From NCBI GenBank assembly GCA_937967345.1, contig CALBTN010000393.1, forward strand, positions 1 through 9,733: DNA of 9,733 bases. The letters are read 5' to 3'. A program made the translations under genes and the position numbers. The DNA is from an uncultured Rubrivivax sp. (GTDB taxonomy: Bacteria > Pseudomonadota > Gammaproteobacteria > Burkholderiales > Burkholderiaceae_C). This document shows positions 1-5,773 of the stretch, in pieces; position 1 is the stretch's first letter, and each line of letters opens with the position of its first letter. The notes beneath the pieces were generated by a model. The model was not told where the DNA came from, did not search any database, and saw only the letters and a list, made by a program, of their open reading frames with translations.

Positions 1-173
1 CCGGCCAGGTCGATGATCGACAGCCGCGTGTGCACCAGCCCCACCGGGCCGTCCAGCGTGATGCCGAAGTCATCCGGCCCGCGATGGCGCAGCGCGGCGG
101 CGGCCGCTTGCAGCCGCGCATGCAGCGGCGCGGCCGAGGCCGCGTTGACGATGACACCGGCGATTCCGCACAT
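1..173 (-). CDS. asnB: Asparagine synthase (glutamine-hydrolysing) type amidotransferase, 5' end only
   Basis: Only the first 57 codons lie in the window; the gene continues past the left edge. The protein begins MCGIAG, and Cys2 is the N-terminal nucleophile of class II (Ntn) glutamine amidotransferases, exposed when Met1 is removed. Further on are the motifs RHRGPDD (about residues 34-40) and HTRLSIIDLA (about 48-57), both typical of AsnB. The family moves ammonia from glutamine onto an aspartate-like acceptor in an ATP-dependent synthetase domain, which is not visible here. Because Cys2 must be residue 2, the start at 173 is fixed, although no Shine-Dalgarno sequence precedes it. The upstream bases are a C-rich repeat on the coding strand. 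AsnB-like amidotransferases are common in exopolysaccharide clusters (for example exosortase-associated ones), and the divergent glycosyltransferases fit that setting. Whether this one makes asparagine or modifies a sugar cannot be told from the fragment. Confidence 0.93.
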   Translation of the reverse strand, partial: MCGIAGVIVNAASAAPLHARLQAAAAALRHRGPDDFGITLDGPVGLVHTRLSIIDLA

Positions 174-204
174 GGGCTGGGGCTTGGCTGGGCGTTGGCT
201 GGGC
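174..204. repeat. G-rich tandem repeat, possible G-quadruplex, in the divergent intergenic region
   Basis: The + strand has G runs at 174-176, 179-182, 190-192 and 201-203, with loops of 2, 7 and 8 bases. The 10-bp unit TTGGCTGGGC occurs perfectly at 184-193 and 195-204, a period of 11. The tract directly abuts the start codon of the leftward asnB-like gene, so its leader is a C-rich repeat with no Shine-Dalgarno. It also lies about 60-90 bp upstream of the rightward glycosyltransferase gene. The third loop is slightly longer than the usual quadruplex limit of 7, so folding is uncertain. Confidence 0.5.
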
Positions 205-261
205 TGGCGGCCGATTGTCGGTGCAAGGCGCCGGCCGGCCGCGCTGTCAGAATCGCGCCGC

Positions 262-1353
262 ATGGTCAGCTCGATTCACGTGCTCGGCAGCCACGAACTG
301 GGTGGCGCCGACTGGTTCTTCGTGCGGCTGGTGCAGGCGCTGCAGCGCGCCGGGCATCCGACGCTGGCGGTGCTGCGCCCCGACAGCCCGGTGCGCCAGG
401 TGCTGTCCGGCGAGGTCGAGCAGCGGCTGCTGCCGCTGGCTTCGAAGTGGGATGTGCTGTCGCGCTGGCGGCTGACGCGGCTGATCGCGCAGCGCCGGCC
501 CGACGTGGTGCAAAGCTACATGGGCCGCGCGACGCGGCTGACGCGCTTGCCCGCAGGCAGCCGCGCCTTGCACGTGGCGCGGCTGGGCGGCTACTACCGC
601 ATCGACGGCTACTACCGCCATGCGCATGCCTGGGTCGGCAACACGCGCGACATCTGCGACTACCTCGTCAAGCAGCGACTGCCCGCCGAGCGGGTGTTCC
701 ACATCGGCAACTTCGTGCCGACCCCGCGCGCAGTGAGCGATGACGAACGCGGCCAGTTGCGCGCGCGGCTCGGGCTGCCACGCGATGCCTTCGTGGTGTT
801 CGCGCTCGGCCGGCTGGTCGAGAAGAAGGGCTTCGTCGACCTGATCGAGGCCTTCGCGCAGCTCGAGCCGAAGGTTGGCGACCGTCCGTTGATGCTGCTG
901 CTGGCCGGCGACGGCCCGCAACGCCCGGCGCTGACCGAACGCGTCCAGCAGCTCGGGCTGGCGCAGCGCGTGGTCTTCGCCGGCTGGCAGAACGACACCA
1001 CGCCGTACTACGCGCTGGGCGACGTGTTCGTCTGCCCGTCGCGCCACGAGCCGCTGGGCAACGTGATCCTCGAGGCCTGGCAGCATCGGCTGCCGCTGCT
1101 GAGCACGCGCAACGAAGGCGCCGCCGAGCTGGTGACCGAAGGCGACAACGCGTTGCTCGCGCCGCTGCAGGACCCGCCCGGGTTGGCCGATGGCCTGCGC
1201 CGCATGCTGGGCCTGAGCGACGCCGAGCGTGGGCGGCTGGCTGCGGCCGGGCTGGCCACGGTGCAGCGCGAGCACAGCGAGCAGGCGGTGGTCGGCGCCT
1301 ACCTTGCGCTGTACGCCCAGCTGCGCGGCGCGGCTGCAACGAAAACTTCATAG
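262..1353 (+). CDS. Glycosyltransferase family 4 (GT-B fold), polysaccharide biosynthesis
   Basis: Predicted 363-residue cytosolic retaining glycosyltransferase that would move a sugar from a nucleotide-sugar donor to a growing surface polysaccharide. The N-terminal acceptor domain starts with a beta strand and a glycine-rich loop (HVLGSHELGGAD, residues 6-17). The C-terminal GT4 domain starts near residue 176 with VVFALGRLVEKKG, where R184 and K189 match the phosphate-contacting pair. It continues through LLLAGDGP (213-219) and VVFAGWQ (237-243) to the EPLGNVILE motif (E263-E271), the E-x7-E signature of GT4. The frame is open back to position 13, but that stretch is antisense to the asnB-like gene and reads as low-complexity sequence. 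The Met at 262 begins right at the first beta strand and gives a normal family length. There is no strong Shine-Dalgarno. A -10-like CAGAAT at 248-253 would give a nearly leaderless transcript, which is speculative. Donor and acceptor sugars cannot be predicted. Confidence 0.9.
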   Translation: MVSSIHVLGSHELGGADWFFVRLVQALQRAGHPTLAVLRPDSPVRQVLSGEVEQRLLPLASKWDVLSRWRLTRLIAQRRPDVVQSYMGRATRLTRLPAGSRALHVARLGGYYRIDGYYRHAHAWVGNTRDICDYLVKQRLPAERVFHIGNFVPTPRAVSDDERGQLRARLGLPRDAFVVFALGRLVEKKGFVDLIEAFAQLEPKVGDRPLMLLLAGDGPQRPALTERVQQLGLAQRVVFAGWQNDTTPYYALGDVFVCPSRHEPLGNVILEAWQHRLPLLSTRNEGAAELVTEGDNALLAPLQDPPGLADGLRRMLGLSDAERGRLAAAGLATVQREHSEQAVVGAYLALYAQLRGAAATKTS

Positions 1354-1396
1354 AGAATCGCCCGCTCGGGGCCGTCCCGAACGGAGCACGCGGACG

Positions 1397-2227
1397 ATGC
1401 AAACGCCGGTCAAGCAGTTGGTGTGCGTGAAGTGGGGCGCGGCCTACGGCCCCGAGTACGTCAACCGGCTGTACGGCATGGTGTCGCGCCACCTCGCGCC
1501 GCCGTTTCGGCTGGTGTGCCTGACCGACGATCGCCAAGGCATCCGCGCCGAAGTCGAGTGCTTCGACTTGCCCGAGCTGGGTGTGCCGCACCCGCAGCGC
1601 ACGGTGGGCAAGTGGCGCAAGCAGGTGCTGTGGGGCGCCAGCGTGCCGGGCCTGGAAACGGGTGTGCCGGCACTGTTCATCGACCTGGATTCGGTGATCG
1701 TCGGCGCCATCGACGACTACTTCAGCATCGGCGAACCCGCCGATGTGTACGTGGCGCGCAACTGGGCGCGGCCGCTGGAACGGCTGGGTCAGACCTCGGT
1801 GTTTCGATTTCCGGTGGGCGGCAACGCGCACCTGCTGGCCGACTTCCGCGCCGATGCGCAGGGCATCGCCGACAAGTACCACTTCGAGCAGCACTACGTG
1901 ACCTACGCGGTGACCGGCGGCGTCAAGTTCTGGCCCGAGGCCTGGACCAAACACTTCAGGCTGCACTGCATGCCGCCGTTCCCGCTGTGCTACTTCGTCA
2001 CGGCCAAGCTGCCGGCGGGCGCGCGCATCGTTACCTTCCCCGGCGGGCCGAACCCCGACGACGTGATGGTCGGGCGCTGGAACGGCCGGGTGTCGCCGCA
2101 CCCGTCGCGCTGGCAGCACCTGCTGGCCACCTTCGGCGCGGGCCCGCGCGTCGACCCCAGCCGGCTGCGCCACCTGCGGCGCTACGTGCTGCCGGTGCCG
2201 TGGATCGCGGCGGCGTGGCGCGAATGA
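1397..2227 (+). CDS. Putative glycosyltransferase, GT-A-like with DLD motif
   Basis: Predicted 276-residue soluble protein. It opens with a beta-strand segment (KQLVCVKWGAAYGPEYVN, residues 6-23), followed by FRLVCLTDD (37-45), the layout of nucleotide-sugar-binding GT-A enzymes. FIDLDSVIVG (94-103) supplies a DxD-type motif (D96, D98) that in GT-A families binds the metal and the donor diphosphate. KWRKQVLWGA (72-81) lies just before it, as in GT8-like proteins. The later conserved-looking blocks FEQHYVT (163-169) and TFPGGPNPDD (213-222) probably shape the acceptor side. The start at 1397 is preceded by CGGAG at 1382-1386, ten bases away; the frame is open upstream to 1229 but overlaps the previous GT gene. 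The stop overlaps an ATG (ATGA at 2224-2227), and the gene lies between two GT4 genes in a likely operon. I recognise it only as a GT-A-like protein of polysaccharide clusters; its exact family and sugar are not known to me. Confidence 0.82.
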   Translation: MQTPVKQLVCVKWGAAYGPEYVNRLYGMVSRHLAPPFRLVCLTDDRQGIRAEVECFDLPELGVPHPQRTVGKWRKQVLWGASVPGLETGVPALFIDLDSVIVGAIDDYFSIGEPADVYVARNWARPLERLGQTSVFRFPVGGNAHLLADFRADAQGIADKYHFEQHYVTYAVTGGVKFWPEAWTKHFRLHCMPPFPLCYFVTAKLPAGARIVTFPGGPNPDDVMVGRWNGRVSPHPSRWQHLLATFGAGPRVDPSRLRHLRRYVLPVPWIAAAWRE

Positions 2228-2259
2228 GCGGCGCGCGCAGGCGGACGCTGGCGGCGTGA
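2224..2259 (+). other. Possible 11-codon coupling minicistron between two glycosyltransferase genes
   Basis: An ATG at 2224 overlaps the stop of the preceding gene (ATGA). It opens the short reading frame MSGARRRTLAA, whose TGA at 2257-2259 overlaps the GTG start of the next gene (GTGA at 2256-2259). This chain of stop/start overlaps could pass ribosomes from one gene to the next. Alternatively it marks an ancestral ATG start of the downstream GT4 gene put out of frame by a one-base change. No Shine-Dalgarno is evident for either start. Direct evidence of translation is lacking. Confidence 0.35.
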
Positions 2260-3281
2260 AGATCGTCCACCTGCTGTTCACGCACAGCTTCGCCGGCACC
2301 GAGCGCCACGCGATCGAGCTGGCCAATGCACAGGCGCAAAGCCATGAGGTGACGATGCTGCTGCACCGCCGCGCCGCCGAGCCGCGCGATACGGCCTTGG
2401 CGCATCGGCTCGATCCGCGCGTGCGAGTGCAACTGCTGTCAGGGTGGCGGCCGCTGCTGCTGCGGCGCGCGCGGCGCGCGCTGCGGGTCTTGCGGCCCGA
2501 CGTCGCCCACGCACACCTGAGCAACGCCTGCCGCGCGCTGCACGGCCAGCGCGGGCTGTGCCTGCGCGTGGCCACGCTGCACATCCGCTACAAGCCGCAG
2601 CAGCACGCCGACATGGACGCGCTGATCGCGATCGCACCGTGGCAGTTGGCCGAGGTGCCGGCCGCGCAGCGCGAGCACACCACGCAGATCGACAACTGGA
2701 CCGGCCCCTACCAGCCCGCCGCCGATGCGCGCACGCGGCTGCGGCGCGAATGGGGCGTGGCCGAGGGCGACTACCTGATCGGCGCGCTCGGGCGCAGTGA
2801 GCACAGCAAGGGCCTGGATGTGCTGATCCGGGCCTTCGAGTCGGCCAGGCCGCCGCGGGCCAGGCTGGTGATCGTCGGCCACGGCCGCGACTGGCAACGC
2901 CTGCGCGCGCTGGCGGCACCGGACATCGTGATGCCGGGCTTCATCGCGCGGCCGCAGGACTGTTTTGCCGCATTCGATGCCTTCGTCAGTGCCGCGCGCA
3001 GCGAGCCCTTCGGCCTGGTGTTTCTCGAAGCGATGGCGGCCGGGCTGCCGATCCTGGCCACCGCGTCGCAGGGCGGGCAGCATTTCGCCGCGCAGATCGG
3101 CCGGCCGCTGGTGGCGCTGGAAGACGTCGCGGCGCTGCAAACCGCACTGCAGGACCTGGCGGCGCAGCGCCCGCCGCGGCAGGCCTACGCGATGGCGGCC
3201 TTCGACCGCGATGCGCGCGTGGCGCAGGTCGAGCAGGCGTACCGCAGCGGCATCGCCGCGTTGGCGGCAACGCGCGCTTGA
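2256..3281 (+). CDS. Glycosyltransferase family 4 (GT-B fold), GTG start
   Basis: Predicted 341-residue GT4 enzyme. The N-terminal domain begins KIVHLLFTHSFAGTERHA (residues 2-19), with the Gly-Thr-Glu loop typical of GT4 proteins. PDVAHAHLSN (81-90) and ALIAIAP (122-128) are the next beta strands of that domain. The donor domain starts at YLIGALGRSEHSKGLDVL (173-190), where R180 and K185 correspond to the usual Arg/Lys pair. ARLVIVGHG (202-210) and VMPGFI (225-230) follow, then EPFGLVFLE (E250-E258), the E-x7-E motif, and AAGLPILAT (261-269). The GTG at 2256 is chosen because it begins directly at the first beta strand and no in-frame ATG lies upstream near it. An ATG at 2224 is in a different frame. 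The gene is the last of three co-directional glycosyltransferases and ends 40 bp before the convergent acyltransferase gene. Sugar specificity is unknown. Confidence 0.88.
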   Translation: MKIVHLLFTHSFAGTERHAIELANAQAQSHEVTMLLHRRAAEPRDTALAHRLDPRVRVQLLSGWRPLLLRRARRALRVLRPDVAHAHLSNACRALHGQRGLCLRVATLHIRYKPQQHADMDALIAIAPWQLAEVPAAQREHTTQIDNWTGPYQPAADARTRLRREWGVAEGDYLIGALGRSEHSKGLDVLIRAFESARPPRARLVIVGHGRDWQRLRALAAPDIVMPGFIARPQDCFAAFDAFVSAARSEPFGLVFLEAMAAGLPILATASQGGQHFAAQIGRPLVALEDVAALQTALQDLAAQRPPRQAYAMAAFDRDARVAQVEQAYRSGIAALAATRA

Positions 3282-3290
3282 GCCTGGCGT

Positions 3291-3338
3291 GCGGTGCGCA
3301 GCGCCGCGGTGAAGGCGCGCGCTACGTGCGCGCACCGC
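3291..3338. terminator. Inverted repeat at a convergent gene junction, possible bidirectional stem-loop
   Basis: GCGGTGCGC at 3291-3299 is perfectly complementary to GCGCACCGC at 3330-3338. The 30-base loop is itself GC-rich and self-complementary. It lies between the stop of the rightward GT4 gene (3281) and the stop of the leftward acyltransferase gene (3322), and overlaps the last codons of the latter. There is no T tract on either strand, so it is not a classic intrinsic terminator. In DNA this GC-rich, such a palindrome may be partly chance. Confidence 0.3.
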
Positions 3339-4905
3339 GCTTGGGTCTTGCCACTTGCCGCGCCGCCGGTGAGGGTTTTGCCGCGCGGCCGGCCGCCGCC
3401 TTGGCAGACTTGGCCGCAACGCCGCGGCCGCGCCGGCCTCGGCAGGCGCGCTCCAGCACGTCGAGCTCCTCGCACATCGCATCGGCCACGCGCTGCGGCT
3501 GCGGCACCAGGCTCGGGCACACCAGCACGGCGACGTCGAGCTGGTCGGCGTGGCTGATCACGGTGATGTTCATCGCCTGGCCCGGCACCAGCAGCGAGAT
3601 CGGGTACTCGGCCTCGATCAGCGCGCCGTTGATGTAGCGCCGCTCGCTCACGCCGTGCACGTTGGACAGCACCAGGTTGTGCACCAGCACGCGCTCGGCC
3701 TGGCCGGCGAGCTGCGCGAGGATGTACGGCAGCCCGGTCACCGTCATGTAGATCGTCAGCGCCGTCTGCGAAGCCAGCCCGCGGATCAGCTCCTTGGCGT
3801 GCGCGCTCGAGCCGTGCACGGTGGCCAGCCGCTGCAGCGGATCGGCCAGGTGCGTGGCCAGCGACACCATGCCGGTGACGATCGCGTTGCCGGCGGCATC
3901 GCCGTCGGTTCGGGCCATGGCCACCGGCATGCTGGCGATCAGCGGCTTGGCGGGAAGCGCGTTGCGCTCGGCCAGGTAGCGGCGCAACGCGCCACCGCAC
4001 AGCGCCATCACGACGTCGTTGATCTTCACCTCGCGCTGCTGCGCGATGCGCCGGATGCGCTCGAGGTCCAGGCGTGCCAGCGCCAGCGCGCGTTGTGCCG
4101 TCAATCGGCCGTTGAGCATGGTCGCCGGTGCGGTGTACATCGGCACCAGGCCGTCGTCGGCCGGATCGCGGTACGAATCGATCAGCCGGCCGAAGGCGGT
4201 GCGCAGCTGGGCCATGGTCTCGAGGTTGGCCTGGATCTCGTGCGTTTGCCGCTCCCACCAGCCGGGTGAGATCGCGCCGGTCTGGCCTGCCGCCTTGGTG
4301 GCGGCCTGCGCCGCCTTGGCCGCGGCCTTGACCGCCGCGCCGACCGCCTTCACGGCGCCGGGCGCGACCGCCTTGTCGCCGTCGAACTTCACCGCCCAGT
4401 ACGGCGGCAGGCCGCGCGCACCGGGATCGGGGCTGGTGGTCGCGTGCGCCAGCTTGATGCCCCACTGGCCGTCCATCAGCGCGTGATGGATGCGCGTGAA
4501 GGTGGCGTAGCGCCCGCCGGCGAGGCCTTCGATCAGGTGCTGCTCCCACAACGGGCGCGAGCGCTCGAGCGGGCCGCCGTTCAGCCGCGAGATCAGCTCG
4601 AGCAGCTCGCGTTCGCCGCCGGGGTAGGGCAGCGCATGGTGAAAGACATGTTCGTCGAGGTTGACCTCGTCGAGCACCTCCCACTTCAACGCGCCCAGGG
4701 CACCGCCCGAGCGCGCGAGGCGGTAGTTGAACGGCGCGCCATCGGCCGCAAAGCGCATCATGCGCTGGCGCAGCTTGTGCACGAAGTCCGGCCCGGCACC
4801 TCGCGGCAGCTTGATCACCTGGATGCCGCCGATGTGCATCGGCGTCTGCGGCGACTCCATCAGCAGCAGTCCGGCATCGAGCACGTTCATCGACTTGAGC
4901 TTCAT
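3322..4905 (-). CDS. Wax ester synthase/diacylglycerol O-acyltransferase (WS/DGAT)
   Basis: Predicted 527-residue bifunctional acyltransferase of the AtfA/WS-DGAT family. Members pass an acyl group from acyl-CoA to a fatty alcohol or diacylglycerol, making wax esters or triacylglycerol at the inner membrane or lipid-body surface. The N-terminal block MNVLDAGLLLMESPQTPMHIG (6-26) is family-typical. PLWEQHLIEGL (118-128) precedes the catalytic HHALMDG (H140, H141, D145, G146), an intact HHxxxDG. The C-terminal part carries INDVVMALCGGALRRYL (295-311) and LSNVHG (413-418). Two basic Ala/Lys-rich stretches stand out: a linker at about 178-212 and a tail at about 489-527. The start at 4905 is supported by GAGGA five bases upstream (plus positions 4911-4915) and the family-typical N-terminus. 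The gene is transcribed away from the phosphate locus and shares an intergenic region with it. Wax versus triacylglycerol preference cannot be told. Confidence 0.95.
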   Translation of the reverse strand: MKLKSMNVLDAGLLLMESPQTPMHIGGIQVIKLPRGAGPDFVHKLRQRMMRFAADGAPFNYRLARSGGALGALKWEVLDEVNLDEHVFHHALPYPGGERELLELISRLNGGPLERSRPLWEQHLIEGLAGGRYATFTRIHHALMDGQWGIKLAHATTSPDPGARGLPPYWAVKFDGDKAVAPGAVKAVGAAVKAAAKAAQAATKAAGQTGAISPGWWERQTHEIQANLETMAQLRTAFGRLIDSYRDPADDGLVPMYTAPATMLNGRLTAQRALALARLDLERIRRIAQQREVKINDVVMALCGGALRRYLAERNALPAKPLIASMPVAMARTDGDAAGNAIVTGMVSLATHLADPLQRLATVHGSSAHAKELIRGLASQTALTIYMTVTGLPYILAQLAGQAERVLVHNLVLSNVHGVSERRYINGALIEAEYPISLLVPGQAMNITVISHADQLDVAVLVCPSLVPQPQRVADAMCEELDVLERACRGRRGRGVAAKSAKAAAGRAAKPSPAARQVARPKRGART

Positions 4906-5060
4906 GCGTTTCCTCGGTGCTGCGTCGCGGGAACCACCGGGCGGTGCCGCGCGCGAAAGTCTAGGGTCGCTCGCGGGCGTCGGCGGTTGATCGCTGTCAC
5001 GAAACCGTGATCGGCCGCGCCTGCCGTGAAGCCATCGACAACACCTGTCGCAAGCGATCG
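4906..5060. promoter_or_regulatory. Divergent intergenic region between the WS/DGAT and pstS-phoU remnant genes
   Basis: These 155 bp must hold the leftward acyltransferase promoter and the rightward pho promoter. The leftward Shine-Dalgarno is at 4911-4915 and a PHO box at 4994-5011. Two weaker CTGYCG-like echoes occur at 5021-5026 and 5045-5050. They might be eroded PHO half-sites, but their spacing (27 and 24 bp) is not the usual 11 or 22, so I give them little weight. I find no convincing -10 or -35 elements on either strand. Confidence 0.5.
4994..5011 (+). promoter_or_regulatory. PHO box (PhoB-binding site) upstream of the pstS remnant
   Basis: CTGTCAC (4994-5000), then GAAA (5001-5004), then CCGTGAT (5005-5011). 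The PhoB consensus is two CTGTCAN direct repeats separated by a 4-bp A/T-rich spacer. The first repeat matches fully, the spacer is three-quarters A, and the second repeat has two mismatches (C for T and G for C). It lies about 50 bp upstream of the likely start at 5061, where a pstS PHO box is expected. It is also 89 bp from the divergent acyltransferase start. No footprint evidence exists; the call is by motif and position. Confidence 0.65.
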
Positions 5061-5771
5061 ATGCTGACTATGCTGAAACCGCTTACCCGCGCTGCGCTGA
5101 CCGTTGCGGCTGCGTTCTTGCGGTGCGGCCCCGTTCTGGCGCAGGACGTTCCCGGCGCCGGCGCCTCGCCCCCGGCGCCGATCGACGCCCAGTGGGCCGA
5201 CGCCTACCACAAGGCGACCGGCGCGCGCATCAACGACCAGCCGGTGGGCTGCGGTGCCGGCGTGCGGCAGATCAAGGCCAGGACGGTCGATTTCGGCGCG
5301 ACTGACGCGCCGCTCGCCGACGAGGAACTGGCGCGTGACGGTCTGGTCCAGTTCCGGGTGGTGATCGGCGGCGTGGTGCCGGTGGTCAACCTGCCCGGCG
5401 TCGCGCCCGGCCAGCCCAGGCTCAGCGGCGCGCTGCTGGGCGACCTGGAGCACGAAGTCGGCCTGGCGCTGCACCAGCTGCGCCGCGCGCTCGACGCCTT
5501 CGCGCGGCTGGACGTGCCCACGGCGCTGCAGATGCTGAAGGCCGACGACCAGATCGACCGCGCTTTCGAAGGTCTGATGCGCAAGCTGATCACCTTCAGG
5601 ATGGAGGACCCGCGCACCATCTCCGCCAGCATCGGCCTGGTGTTCGCGGCCAAGGCGATCGAACGCGTAGGCGACCACGCGAAGAACCTGGCCGAAGCCG
5701 TGATCTACGTGGTCAAGGGCACCGACGTGCGCCACAACCCGATCGACTCGGTCGAGTCGATGGTGCGCTGA
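5061..5771 (+). pseudogene. In-frame pstS'-'phoU fusion left by a large deletion in the pst operon
   Basis: Open frame of 236 codons. Residues 1-128 read as the N-terminal third of PstS, the periplasmic phosphate-binding protein: a signal-like segment ending VLAQD (25-29), then GAGAS (32-36), WADAYHKATGARIN (45-58), TVDFGATDAPL (75-85) and VVIGGVVPVVNLPG (100-113). Near residue 129 (about 5441-5450) it switches to the C-terminal half of PhoU: LRRALDAFARLDV (140-152), MEDPRTIS (181-188), and the metal-site helix KAIERVGDHAKNLAE (198-212), then YVVKGTDVRH (216-225). Missing are about two thirds of pstS, all of pstC, pstA and pstB, and the first half of phoU, roughly 3.5-4 kb by usual gene sizes. 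PstS is exported and PhoU is cytosolic, so a working hybrid is hard to picture. Phosphate-site positions and the signal core also look altered. Met5070 is an alternative start. phoB follows 2 bp later. Confidence 0.85.
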
Positions 5772-5773
5772 GC

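Noticed and set aside
13..261. N-terminal extension of the first glycosyltransferase to position 13.
   Set aside because: It would overlap the asnB-like gene on the other strand, whose MCGIAG start and RHRGPDD motif are certain, and the added residues match no GT4 N-terminus.
1354..1396. Internal promoter (AGAGAAT-like -10) between the first two glycosyltransferase genes.
   Set aside because: There is no -35 partner at suitable spacing, and the short gap with a Shine-Dalgarno fits simple operon read-through.
668..2584. Long leftward open frame across the glycosyltransferase genes.
   Set aside because: It is antisense to three genes with clear family motifs, and its translation is Arg/Ala/Pro-rich low-complexity sequence, typical of shadow frames in GC-rich DNA.
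5118..5126. Lipobox around Cys22 in the PstS-like signal segment.
   Set aside because: The preceding residues are F-L-R, not the small-residue pattern required before a lipidated Cys; PstS of this group is cleaved after an A-x-A type site instead.
5061..5771. A novel exported PhoU-type sensor made by fusing a phosphate-binding domain to a signalling domain.
   Set aside because: PstS is cut within its first lobe, so no complete phosphate pocket remains; PhoU works in the cytosol, the signal core carries an Arg, and the next two genes are also damaged. A deletion scar is simpler.
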